Both the position numbers and the translations under genes were made by a program. 64,000 nt of DNA, from assembly GCA_023515745.1 (NCBI GenBank), contig JALECJ010000255.1, forward strand, positions 1,932,001-1,996,000. The letters are read 5' to 3'. The notes beneath the pieces were generated by a model. That model was not told the origin of the DNA. It was given only the letters and a program-made list of their open reading frames with translations, and did not search any database. This document shows positions 12,810-23,748 of the stretch, one piece after another; positions within the stretch are counted from its first letter, which is position 1; each line of letters starts with the position of its first letter. Source of the DNA: Amoeboaphelidium protococcarum (Eukaryota; Aphelidiomycota; Aphelidea).

Positions 12810-13137
12810 AATTTATTCGGTATATTTTTATAAAAGGTGATTTAGATTTTCGTTTCTAGTTTGTGTAATTTTTAAAGCTGATGGGAGTTGTCAATGACCG
12901 CATAGCCATTCTGGTGCGACCAGTCAAACTATTTATAGATTTTCGCAATTTACTTGGGCCGAAAGTCTTACCTTCTTAATCTCTACAAAAGACTATTACC
13001 TATCCGTGAGTCTTTAATTATCACGCTATAGTGAACTCTGCGTATCGTTGGTTAGGCAAACATTAGTGGCGAGTCTTATTTACAATCGCAATTTATATAA
13101 CTTTACAAGTGTTTTACGATAACTCTTATAACCAAAA

Positions 13138-14267
13138 ATGGGCCAGTGTCTATCTCAAGAATAGTCTGAGTAAAACAAGTAATCTGCCAAGATTAATCAG
13201 TATCTGCAAGAGGAAGCGAAGAAGAGCCAGAGCACTAAAGAATGCAAGATTTTATTATTAGGTAAGGGCTCATTAATGATTATATTTTAAAATATAAAAG
13301 TGATCGTTGAGTGTTAATCATTAGTGTAGGAGCCGGAGAATCTGGAAAATCAACGATTGTGAAACAAATGAGAATCTGTTTCATGAACGGATACAGCAAG
13401 GATGAACTCTTGTCCATTAAACCCATCATTTGCAAGAATATCTACGATAGTATCAAGGCGCTGATTGAGGCATGTCAGCGATTTGAGTATCAGTTTGAGA
13501 ATCCTGAATGTGTAGAATTTGCACGCTAGTTGACGGGTGTGAAGTACAGTGCAATGGACGCCACGATCAACAAGCCGACGGGTGACATGATCAAGGCCGT
13601 GTGGATCGACGCTGCGGTGAAACGAGCATTCGAAAGGAGCAATGAGTTTTACATCATGGATACTGCGCCGTACTTCTTTGATAATATTGAAAGGGTGGCC
13701 TCTGGGGATTATATTCCTAGTGAGGATGACGTATTGAAATCGCGTGTCAAATCTACTGGTATAACCGAGACCAAGTTTGTGCTTGATAAACTCAATATCA
13801 CAATGTATGATGTCGGCGGGCAGAGGTCGGAGCGAAAGAAGTGGATCCACTGCTTTGAGAATGTCACGTCTGTGATATTTATAGTCGCGCTGTCAGAGTA
13901 TGATCAAGTCTTGTTGGAGGATTCATCGTAAAACCGTATGGCAGAGAGCATTATCTTGTTCGAAGCTATCGTGAACAGTTAGTGGTTTGTGAACAGTTCA
14001 TTCATTCTCTTTTTGAACAAGATTGATCTGTTTAAGGAGAAAATTAAAAAGACTCCTTTGAACAAATACTTTCCTGAATATGCGGGTGATGATGATTTTA
14101 CCAAGGCGTCCAAGTTTATGCTATGGAGATTCAAGTAGTCGAATCATCAAGGACTCACTATCTATCCTCATTTGACATGCGCCACGGACACCAAGTAAAT
14201 CAAGGTTGTCTTCTCCGCTGTAAAGGACACGTTGATCAAGAACTCGCTCAAGACCTCAGGTATAATG

Positions 14268-14270
<3 letters not shown>
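13138..14270 (+). CDS. Heterotrimeric G protein alpha subunit
   Basis: GTPase that transduces receptor signals at the plasma membrane. Exons 13138-13261 and 13330-14270; the 68-nt intron (GTAAGG...AGTGTAG) splits the P-loop [16 protein letters not shown]. All G boxes are present: switch I region SRVKSTGI (Ser for the usual Thr), switch [19 protein letters not shown] and TCATDTK. The MGQCLS start fits N-myristoylation at Gly2 and palmitoylation at Cys4; the C-terminus lacks a pertussis-toxin Cys. 354 residues, standard size. TAA in [15 protein letters not shown] lies at a conserved Gln. The stop TGA is the first unit of an 11-fold in-frame TGA repeat. Confidence 0.96.

Positions 14271-14300
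<30 letters not shown>
14268..14300 (+). repeat. (TGA)11 microsatellite forming tandem stop codons
   Basis: Eleven perfect TGA units start at the G-alpha stop codon and stay in its reading frame, so the gene ends in 11 consecutive stop codons in a genome where TGA is the only stop. The repeat could be a chance trinucleotide expansion, or retained as a fail-safe against readthrough. Confidence 0.9.
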
Positions 14301-14301
<1 letters not shown>

Positions 14302-14474
14302 ACGCGGTTGGTAAATATCTAATATTCGACAATGGATGAAATACAAAAAAATTTTGAGCATTAATATTCATTTCCTCCACACTGATAAAATTGTTCATTC
14401 GCCTTCTTTTCAAATTCAAAATATCACCCAGTCACACCTACAGTATATCCATAAAATCATTCCACGTATCATTT

Positions 14475-17075
14475 TCAAGGAAGAGCACAAGGCTTAATCT
14501 TCCAGATCTGCTCTGCGTATTCCTGAATGGATCTGTCAGAAGAGAACTTGCCCATGCCCGCTGAACACAGAATCGACATTCTGGCCCACTTCTTCTTATC
14601 CTGGAATGCCTTGTCAACACGCTCCTGAGCATCCAAGTAGGACGCAAAGTCAACAGACAGCAGGTAATGATCTCCGCCAACAGTCAGGGTGTCCAATAGA
14701 GGCTGCAAAACTTTGGCATTACCGAACGCTCCCTTCTACAGCTAGGATAACACTGCAGCCAAATCCTTGTTCATCGGGGTCTTTCTATAACGCTGCTAAT
14801 GTCTAGCCTCATCAACTTGGTCAGCCTTCAATCCAAAATTGAAAATGTTCTCAGACCCAATTTCCTCTGCAATCTCCACATTGGCTCCATCATGAGTTCC
14901 CAAAATCAAACCACCATTCAGCACAAACTTCATGTTTGAGGTACCACTAGCCTCAGTACCAGCAGTGGAGATGTGCTGAGAGATATCACTAGCAGGAATA
15001 ATTACTTCAGCCAGCGACACATTATAATCCTACAAAAATACCACTTTCAGCCACTTGCTCGTCTACGGATCATTGTTCACAACATCACCCACGCTATTGA
15101 TCAACTTGATAACCAACTTTGCAATATAATAGCCAGGTGCAGCCTTACCAGCAAAGATAACAACACGAGGAACAGCGGTCTTTCTCTACTCTTCAGTCAT
15201 TGCTTTCAATTGATAATAACGATGGATTACACTCAGGATGTTCATAAACTGTCTCTTGTACTCATGAATACGCTTCACCTGGATATCAAACATCACATTC
15301 GGGTCAACATCGATTTCATTATTATCCTTGATGTAGTTGGCCAGACGGATCTTATTCTCCAACTTGACCTGCATCCACTTCTATTAGAACTGCTGATCAT
15401 CTGCAAACTTCTTCAGATTCTTCAACAAGCTCAAATTCTTCAGCCAGTCCTGATTACCCAAAGTCTTTGTTATCAAATCACTCAAATCAGGATTAGACTG
15501 GTGCAGCCATCTTCTAGGCGTGATACCATTGGTCTTATTCTAGAACTTTTCATCGCCATAAAACTTTACAAAATCCTAGAAAATAGTCTACTTGATCAGG
15601 CTGGAATGGATACTAGCCACACCGTTAATAGTGTGAGAACCAACAATAGCCAGATGGGCCATGCGCACAAACTGCGGCATTCCCTCTTCAATAATAGACA
15701 TTCTTGCCAGACGATCACGATCATTCGGGAACTTCTTCTCCACATTCTGCAAAAAGAAGAGATTAATATCGAAAATGATCTACATATGACGAGGCAATAG
15801 CTCTTGCAACATTGGCACCGACCACTTTTCCATAGCCTCAGGCAACACAGTGTGGTTAGTGAACGAGAACACTTTGGTCACAATACTCCAAGCAGCATCC
15901 CATTCCAAACCTTCTTCATCAACCAAAATACGCTGCAACTCAGCAATACCCAACGTTGGATGAGTGTCGTTCAATTGAATAGCAACATGATCCGGGAAAT
16001 CCTTCCAATCCTAATTCTTCTTCTTGAAGCGACGGATAATATCTCTCAGGGTGGCTGAGCAGAAGAAGTATTGCTACTTCAAACGCAACTCCTTACCAGC
16101 CATGGTGTGGTCATTAGGATACAAGACAGACGTGATGTTCTCAGCCTTGATATTCTCCTCCACAGACTTTTGATAATTTCCTTCATTAAAAGAAGCCAGA
16201 TCAAACTTCTTCTTTGGTACAGAGCGCCATAAACGAATGTTGATCGTATTCTTGGTCTTCCATCCAGGAATAGGCACATCATACGCAACAGCCTGTACAA
16301 CCTCGCCACCTTCCCATCTACACTTGGCTTTACCATTAGCATCAACTTCACGCTGAACGGTACCATTGAAACGCACATCATATGTAACATCCAGACGAGG
16401 CAGCTCCCAAGGATTATCGTAAGTCAGCCAGTAGTCAGGAAACTCCACCTGGAAACCGTCAATAATACGCTGCTAGAAGATACCATAATTGTAACGCAGA
16501 CCGTAACCCCAAGCAGGATAGTTCTGGGAGGCTAGCGAGTCCATAAAGCACGCAGCCAAACGACCAAGCCCACCATTACCCAGAGCAGCGTCCACCTCCT
16601 CTTCAATCACATTCTCCAAGTCAAACCCCAACTGACGCATAGCATCCTTGTACGTGCCCTTCAACTCCATATTCAAAATGGCATTGTCCAGTGAGCGACC
16701 AATCAGAAACTCCAAAGACATATAGTACACTCTCTTCATATTCTGAGCAGTATGGTAGTTTTGCGTCTCATTCCAACGACTGATCAACTGGTCTCTGACA
16801 GAGTGAGCAACAGACTGGTAAGCAGCAAGTCCATCCAAATTGTAAGGAGTCCTGGCCAGGGTAGTCAGAGCATGCTTGACCACAGACTTTTCCACAGAGT
16901 TGACATTGATATCATCCTGCTTCATCAGCTCATTCCAGTGCTACCACTGCTCCTTGGTAAGCTCAACCTAGTTATGCTTCTAACCACGAGCACCAGTATT
17001 GTTTCTCTTGTGATGCTTCAAGTCACCTGACGTTGGCACCTAATCCATCACTGTGGCAGGTTGAGAAGCTGGCAT
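14475..17075 (-). CDS. Glycogen phosphorylase
   Basis: GT35 phosphorylase that releases glucose-1-phosphate from glycogen. Single exon, 866 residues, ATG 17075 to TGA 14477-14475. The conserved blocks appear in order: [79 protein letters not shown] and the PLP-lysine motif [14 protein letters not shown] (Lys716). Seven or more TAG/TAA codons occur in conserved segments, for example [13 protein letters not shown]. The N-terminal 45 residues are poorly conserved and regulatory-looking. ACGCGT lies 197 bp upstream (17272-17277). It converges on G-alpha, with 204 bp between the stops. Confidence 0.97.
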
Positions 17076-17297
17076 AATTCAAAACACTTACGACAATTTA
17101 TGTTTAAAGTTTCAGATGGTGACAGATGGTGAGATATACAACTCTTTAGTAAAAATCCCTAACAGAGCTTAAACTGAAGTGAATGTTTATGATGAATGAA
17201 TGAATGACAAGACTGAAGTGAATGGGAAAAGCAAAACACGTCCGGCAGCCGGTCGAACGTTTCAAAACTGGACGCGTCACAGGAGTAACTCAATGTT

Positions 17298-17620
17298 ATC
17301 ATCCAACAACGACAACCAGCGAATGAGATTAAAAGTTGCTAGACTGATCATTGACCGTTTGGTAGATGAATAGCACTTTGTTAATGTGCATGTTGTAGGA
17401 ATCTGATCAAGAGAACTCCTTATCTTATCATTGAGTCAGTCTCCTTTAATTTTGAAGAATAAAGGCGCAATTCCCACCTTTCGATTATCACAGCAGTCGA
17501 TCAAGTAGTGGCTGAGTACAGACACCCCGCCTCTAACACTGAGGCGCAACGGATCACAAAGTGTGAGGCATTGACAAAGAGCGATAAAATAAGATTTAGC
17601 TAGTCAAGTAACAAATGTAG
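17298..17620. repeat. Diverged repeat block, copy 1
   Basis: Two short blocks here, one starting ACCAGCGAATGAG (about 17315-17375) and one starting AAGGCGCAATTCCC (about 17462-17545), recur at roughly 75 percent identity by eye at 23388-23450 and 23215-23295, in swapped order. A third piece at about 17565-17605 (GAGGCATTG...ATAAGATTT) resembles 21355-21395. This looks like an old interspersed repeat family marking the edges of the accessory island. Exact limits need a dot plot. Confidence 0.45.
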
Positions 17621-17679
17621 TTAGAAAACATCCTGTGGTAAGCTGATCACTGATAGTGAAACAGATCCTTAAAATTCAA

Positions 17680-19330
17680 ATCGTTTCTTTCTCATTGAGT
17701 TTAAATATCAAGCTTAACAGCACTACAATATTTACTAAGAAAATCCAACGTGAATGGAACTCCTAATAATTTTATGCCCAGAGCTTCAAACATATTTACC
17801 CGATGATGATACGGTACATTGCGCGCAACTTTCTTAATTCTCTCTCAAGATTTTTAATGTATTTCTCCTGGTTCTTCACCAACTTCTGCAAACGCTCGAA
17901 GTCTTCCTCAACTTCAATCTTCTTTACCGGTGGCCCGTTACGATCAACCTGACCAGGAAGAGGTTGACGGCTCTAAGAAAAGACATCTACCAAAGAACGT
18001 TTAATTGTAGTTGGCGGCAAAGTTAGGTTGATTGGATGATTGTGGAATACTACCGACTTGTGTCGGAGTGGAGAAGCCTTGTTACACTGGAATTGGAGTA
18101 GAAGAGGAGGATTGGACTTGATTGACATCAGATGATGGTGGAGTGGAAGTGTAAGGCTTTGCAATAAACTAGCTACGTCTATCGCAAAGGTCATCAATTA
18201 ATTACTAATTATTTTCAGGACTGCGGGAATCCAATACAAAATGGCTCCCGCTTATTCCAGTAAATATCCAGCCACCCATCTATTCAGAAGGATGCTCTTC
18301 TCTCACCATATTCTGGAGCACACTTCTTGCTTTATCTTTCAACTACTACGAGGAGAACTTGCTCAAGGGGAAGGGAATTGTTAATCCTTCAAGATCTAGT
18401 TTAATTTCTTCATATAGCGATTATTTAGGCAAGTTGGAAGAGTTAAAAGTCGGTAAACATACTTGTCATACTTATTGTAGTCGAGACACAAGCCATGTTC
18501 CAATTAATTAGTTCAATTTGACTTTTCCAAATAAATCGAGAATTCATCTTGTGTCTCAATACACTTGATCTATACACAAGGAATATCAAACCATGCGATT
18601 TACTCTTCGGGCAAGACACAAAGCAGTTCAATAATCTTCAATAGCTTCATACCATCAGAGTTATCAAAACAAAAATCAATCAGCTTCCAACGTAATGCTT
18701 CTTTTAAATGAAGAAAAACATTTAATGACTTTCCCGCCCAGAAACATCTTCCCTCACAGATTTAATCAGCGATTGTTCAAAATCACAGACAATCTATTAA
18801 GGCTTTCATTTAAACTCATTGAGCTGCTTGATGACGTGCAAAACCAATCGATAAGTAGATTCATGCTTGCGACTAACCAAGATCCAGACAACTGGGTAGT
18901 AGAGATCACTTGCACTGTCATAAGTCATGACTGTTAGCAACTAATAGTACGGCTTGGGCGCACATTTAAAAGTTCCATCAATAAAAACGGCGCCATTGCG
19001 TTTCAGATGAGCAATTTACACAGAAAGTCCCCACAGCCAAATGCTCCCTTAACCATTACTGCTATAATCGTGGCATTTAAACTACATGAATTACCTCTTA
19101 TCAGGCATGGCGCTAAATGAAGGACTTTCGAATTTATCCTTGTCGTGTCTAGACTCAGAGCGTACATTGTTCACCAGATTGATGCATTAATCTCTAGTTA
19201 ACCTTGTGTGCGCCGTGTCGCCATATGACTTTTAAATTTCAGCAAAGACAGTCTCCCAAATATGGACAGGATTTAGGTACACAAGACCATCTCCAACAGC
19301 CAATTACTTTACACGCGTTCTCATCAATTC
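17680..19330 (-). mobile_element. Decayed MULE-type DDE transposase
   Basis: Reading the minus strand with UAR=Gln gives a long segment (about 19260-18830) with the MULE hallmark VFIDGTFKCAPKPYYQLLTV (first catalytic Asp in DGTF), then YYPVVWILVSRKHESTY. After an in-frame TGA the same frame gives IVCDFEQSLIKS (second Asp), then a frameshift into the FLHLKEALRWKL block (the F-H-L motif). More TGAs and shifts follow. Downstream, frame-shifted Ser/Thr/Gln-rich sequence and a coiled coil (EEDFERLQKLVKNQEKYIKN, about 17820-17940) may be its C-terminus or a separate broken gene. No clear terminal inverted repeats were seen. It is non-functional as written. Confidence 0.7.
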
Positions 19331-19795
19331 AGTTACATCTGCAACTTTATTTTTGATCACCACAATACTTTTCTACAACTCGAATTTGGCACAAGTGTGT
19401 GGCGTTATGGTAAGAGCCTTTAAGTACAGTTTTGATTTACATCCCTTTACGTGCTAATTGCATCTATGGTATTACTTATTATAAGTATAAGTCATGCCTC
19501 AATAAACGATTGGACGCTTTTCACCTAGAGTCATATCCGTTTCTTGCCTTTACCACTTGCATGTTTGTAGCATCAATATAAAATTCACATAACTCTATAA
19601 TATTTCAGTCTCTCTGGTCCATAAGTCAGCAGAACTTTTCTCCAAATCGCTTACAGTCATGACTGAATGTAGTTTTTATCAATAAAAAAATTCTGCGACT
19701 AAAAAATACTACAGGCTTTGAGTTTAACTGTCGTGCGCGAAACGCGTTGGGCTTTCGTCTCGTGTATTATTCGACTACTATTATGTTAATCTGGA

Positions 19796-21259
19796 TGGTA
19801 GGTGGTTCAGTCTATCCTGATGGATCCTCAGTCGGGCTAGGTGACTTTGAAGTAGGATCTGATTCAGGACTTGAGACAGGTGTTCTTGCCTATAATTGCA
19901 TCCACATTCAAGTTTGTAGCTCTGCCAAGAATTGAGATATCAGATGCAAATATGGATGTCACATTCGACAATATTGTCATTTCATTGGAAAGCGCCTTGC
20001 CTAATTTGGTTGAAGTCAACTTTACGAATAACATTCAAATGTCTCCCCGTCCCAATCTGCCTAGTGCATTTTACATCAGCACTATGGACGTCAATTTGTA
20101 CCAGATCCAGGCTGATCTGCGCAGTGTGGAGTTTTCAATCAACAAGCGAGGATTTCCACCTCTGCGCGATGCTGGTCTCGCTGACATCTTCCTTAGTGGA
20201 AATGGACTGAGTATCGCAACGAAGACTGCCATTGACACGAATCTGTGGTACACCACCTTGGTTCCTGTGGACATTAAGGTAAACATTGACGCGTTGCGCA
20301 TAAATCTGCATGACTCGAGCCACGACTTTGCTTATAGGCTTTTGGGCACATCTCTGGTCAATCAGTTGAAAAAGAGAATCTGTCGTTCACTGGAAGAGCA
20401 AATCTTCCTCGCCATCTGCCGTCTTGACTCTGTCGTAACTCAGACTTTCAAGTCTCAGCAGTGATGGTATATTGCGTTTTGCTATAATTACTCTTGATTG
20501 ATTGCATTTTAGAATGAATTATTTGTACAAATATATTGTTTGCTTATCACTGATTATTTAGAGTTTTTTATCACTTCCTTTACTTGTTCGCTCTGTGGAT
20601 CAATCATCGAAGGGAGTCGAAACATTGACACGTACAGTGCGTTTAGACACGCTCCAAATCGCTTAGATGTATACTGTAAGTGTACGATATATACAGATGT
20701 CTTTAATTTTTTCCAATTACTAGTTCATATTTTCAAAGTGCGAGTCGCTAAAGAGATTTTGCATTCACCTCAAGTGACAGGTATTTCTGATCAGTTCAGT
20801 TCCCTGAATAGTGCATAATTGCGACGTTAGTTTTCTATAAGATTGCGATCAACTGACTCCCAACAACGTGAGTGTCTTTAGCCAACTTGTTATTAAAAGC
20901 AAATAAGAGCTGCAAACGTAAATTGGTTATTAGTAAATCTTATTCCGGTTACTCCTAAGAATACTCCGGTGTGAATCTGGTTTTCACCCTTTGCGCCAAT
21001 TGTGCAATCATTCTTACCTCAAATTAAAGCATTTCGTCTTCTTTAACTAAAATTGTGATTAAAAATCTATTTCAAATCAAGTCCATAATCTAATAGAGGG
21101 AATAGAATGATATCAGATTTAATCGCTAAAACCAAGGGATCATCTTCCTACCCTTCCATGATCAATCCCAATTCTACGTGGGTGAATAGTAAAGGCGCAT
21201 GGACCATGAACGCTCTAGTCATCCTCGTACTCCAAATTGCATTTGGCATCATTCCATCA
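19796..21259 (+). repeat. Truncated segmental duplicate (copy of 26666-28139)
   Basis: A direct, non-tandem duplicate about 1.46 kb long of the 3' third of the HAM1-like gene, the intergenic region and the 5' part of ORMDL. The left break is within a Gln-coding stretch (TGGTAGGTGGTTCAG) and the right break is at ATTCCATCA. Most of it matches copy 2 closely, but 20060-20140 carries a dense patch of differences. The flanks are unrelated to those of copy 2, and the copy lacks the 5' portion of one gene and the 3' portion of the other, so it is the derived copy. Confidence 0.93.
19820..20464 (+). pseudogene. Truncated HAM1-like C-terminal fragment
   Basis: A 214-codon ORF within the duplicate, colinear with the C-terminal DUF4449 domain of the gene at 24932-27334 (PRIEISDANMDVTFDN, GFPPLRDAGLADIFLSGNGL). 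The first in-frame ATG is 19820; the N-terminal 590 residues of the parent are missing. The reading frame is intact to TGA, so an expressed short protein cannot be excluded, but it has no recognisable promoter of its own. 20465-21106 is the duplicated intergenic region and holds no gene. Confidence 0.75.
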
Positions 21260-21273
21260 TCAGGGAAGTGAGG
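21107..21273 (+). pseudogene. Truncated ORMDL 5' fragment
   Basis: The start codon and first about 50 codons of ORMDL (INPNSTWVNSKGAWTMN) are copied here. The duplication ends at 21259 and the frame runs into foreign sequence and a TGA within five codons. All later membrane segments are missing, so it is not a functional ORMDL. Confidence 0.88.
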
Positions 21274-21315
21274 GGAGATATGAAACCATTTTTTGCTAGG
21301 AAAATACTCATACCA

Positions 21316-21482
21316 CACAAGGTGTGATACACTTTAGCAAAACACATCACAAGGTGTGATGCATTGCCAGACCGCGATAAATAAGATTTGGTATTAGTAT
21401 ATTCGAACCTCCGCTATTTGAAAAAGTAACTGCAAGTGTAGAACATTTCTAGTCAAAAAATATTCATACATCACACCTTGTG
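21316..21482. repeat. Inverted/direct 13-mer repeats
   Basis: The 13-mer CACAAGGTGTGAT occurs at 21316-21328 and 21348-21360 and in inverted orientation at 21470-21482. The second copy is part of a hairpin, CATCACA-AGG-TGTGATG. The 167-bp span could be a small inverted-repeat element or the terminus of a larger one. It lies directly next to the right break of the duplication. Confidence 0.7.
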
Positions 21483-21876
21483 AGCGGACACCGCGATTAG
21501 AGTTACTCACGGGCGTGCGCAGTAATCCGATTACTCATTTTTAACGCGATTGAAAACTCTGGAAATAGATTTTGTCTAACAAGTTGAATCAAGTACATTG
21601 GGCATTATAAATTCTAAATTGTAGTAGACATTAGAGGTAGCTGAGTTATGGTATATTTTAACGGATTCAATTTCACAAACTAACGAATGAGACTTCTCCG
21701 GGAAAAGGTAAATTGTTTTCTTCGATGCTACAAACTGCACTTTGGCGGTAGTCTTAAAACGCTCCTGCAAATGTAGATTATTGTGCGGAATGGAACAGCT
21801 CACTATCTAAATTGAGCTACAAGCCTCAAAACTATTTCCTTCTTGATTGAAAGTTGGGAGGCGTGACCTTGCTTGT

Positions 21877-22227
21877 TCAAACGTGAAACATATTAGATCG
21901 ATACGTCCTCCATGTATTAGGCTACTCAATGCACATCAGTCTTTCAAATTGAATTTTATTTTAATTAAATATGGTATTATCTGCATGAGAAAAGAAGAAT
22001 TTAATCGGTACTTTAGCTGGTATACTAAAGAGCAGGTTCTGCAAGTTGGCGAACGCGCTGGTTAAAAAAAGATGGTTGGTACAAAGTCTTAGCTCATCGA
22101 AAAGGTTGTGAATGACGGGCTTTCCGTGTAGCAATTTAAGTTCTCTTTTGTCAATGGATTCTCCGAAGATAAATCTACTCGACTTCTGTCCTAGATTGGC
22201 CGTAAATTTTGTTAGAAATTTTGGCAT
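21877..22227 (-). CDS. Unassigned ORF in accessory island
   Basis: A 116-codon ORF from ATG 22227 to TGA 21879-21877, with the same frame open upstream for about 40 more codons. It is Lys/Phe/Leu-rich (KFLTKFTANLGQKSSRFIFG) and matches no family I know. A second open stretch on the same strand (about 21560-21920, different frame) has similar character (HNNLHLQERFKTTAKVQFVA). Both could be pieces of one decayed mobile-element protein. Low confidence, since ORFs this long arise by chance in this code. Confidence 0.25.
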
Positions 22228-22442
22228 TACTCCTATCTGCTATATTTATTTAGTAAAAAGTGTAGTGCTGTTAAGCTTGGTATTTACCTCAATGATAAAG
22301 AGAAGGTCGACAACTAAAATATGTGCCACTAATAGTGATCAACCTATCAAGAGGCTTCTCTAATTACATTGTTACATGACTAATCAGATTTCAACAATAT
22401 CGATAATTAGTCAGTCCCTTTGTATGTTCTGGTGCTGCCATC

Positions 22443-23090
22443 ATGGCGAACAGCATTCAATGGATTGGGCTAGATTACAATCATGTGACGCGATTAATTA
22501 AGCTTCATGTTCTCTAAATTCTAACATAAGATGAGTTGTTGAACACTACACATAAAACTGTCAGGATAGACACCGTGTTCTTCATCATCGAGTGGTATAA
22601 TGGTATTGCGTTTTCCGTTACCTTGGTTCATTAGCTATTGGCTGAGGTCCGTCTTAATCCGCCTCTTGAGTAAGATGGTGCTCAGTCTCCTCAAAATGAT
22701 GGTCCTTTACTCGGTAACGTGGCCTAAACTTCGGCGTTCTTCGAGCAGTCTGAAGCGCCTCCATTAAATCCGTTCACCATGGCTCAAGTAGAGACTTGAA
22801 ACTAATAACATGATATTGCGGCAGTGCGTAGATTATTATTCAAAAGTGCGCTTTAACAAGACTCTGCATGCACATTAATCTCGCGTTTAGGGAACACCTT
22901 TACTCTTGATAAAGTTGAAACTACCTTAAAATTGAACCTGGTGATGCTTTCTGACCCTTTGGAAAATGGAGGAAATAAGCAAGACATTGGCGCTTGTTGG
23001 AAGTGATGTTCAGAACATCTGCTTCTGAAACGAAAACGTTTTTCACAACGATCAAGACGCCACACTAATTGACTTTTGATCCTTGAATGA
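22443..23090 (+). pseudogene. Decayed gene with in-frame TGA codons, unknown family
   Basis: From ATG 22443 one frame reads as protein-like sequence (MANSIQWIGLDYNHVTRLIK ... EWYNGIAFSVTLVHQ) to a TGA at 22797. It continues in the same frame with more protein-like sequence (HDIAAVRRLLFKSAL, LDKVETTLKLNLVMLSD) to TGAs near 22995 and 23068. Each TGA could be a former CGA (Arg). The family is not recognised. Position in the repeat-rich island and the C-to-T type lesions suggest a dead element or gene. An intact 118-residue protein ending at 22799 is the alternative. Confidence 0.4.
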
Positions 23091-23210
23091 TAGACAAAAG
23101 CCATATGGAAATATACAATTAATATTCTCTTGTTTTACTTGATTCATTTAATATCAACATATCTGAACAATAGAACTGCATATTAAGGAGTATACATCTT
23201 TCACTTTCAA

Positions 23211-23480
23211 GATTCAAGGCGCAAGTGCCGCCGTTCGATTAACACAGGAGTCGATCAAGTTGGGGCAGAGTACAGACACCCGTCTCCAACACACGCGTTA
23301 GAGGATTAACAATGTTATTCTTTTAGCATTGTCGCAATAACGATAAGCTTTCTCCAGTTTTGTGCTGCTTGCACTTTTCATAATCATCACCAACCAGCGA
23401 ATCCCATTATAAGTAACCAGACTATGACCATTTGGTAGAGAATAACAGTGTTACTGATAACGCGTTTCATGACGTCAAAT
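23211..23480. repeat. Diverged repeat block, copy 2
   Basis: Counterpart of the block at 17298-17620, with its two sub-blocks in the opposite order (AAGGCGCAAGTGCC first, ACCAGCGAATCCC second). It contains two ACGCGT hexamers. The remainder of 23090-23748 shows no gene. Confidence 0.45.
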
Positions 23481-23748
23481 ATTCATCCAAGCGTCTCAAC
23501 AAGGGCTCCTTTATTTGCTTAACAGTGTTTGTTTGGTTGTTAAATGCTTGTCTGAGGTAACAATAGTGTTTGTGATAGAACTTCGAATGGCACAGAAGAA
23601 AACACGCGTCTAGATACGCCACTCACAGTATTATTAGCAGAGATTGTACATCGATAGCATCGCTCTAAATGATATATGAAAATCATGATGAATCCCATGT
23701 AACGTATCATTAATGTAAATGACAAAGTTTATTTTGTAACAAGAACAA

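Noticed and set aside
18000-18025. An 18-nt intron (GTAGATG...CTTAG) joining two frames near 18000
   Set aside because: All supported introns are 53-84 nt and end in TGTAG; the locus lies in decayed transposon sequence, so a frameshift is more likely.
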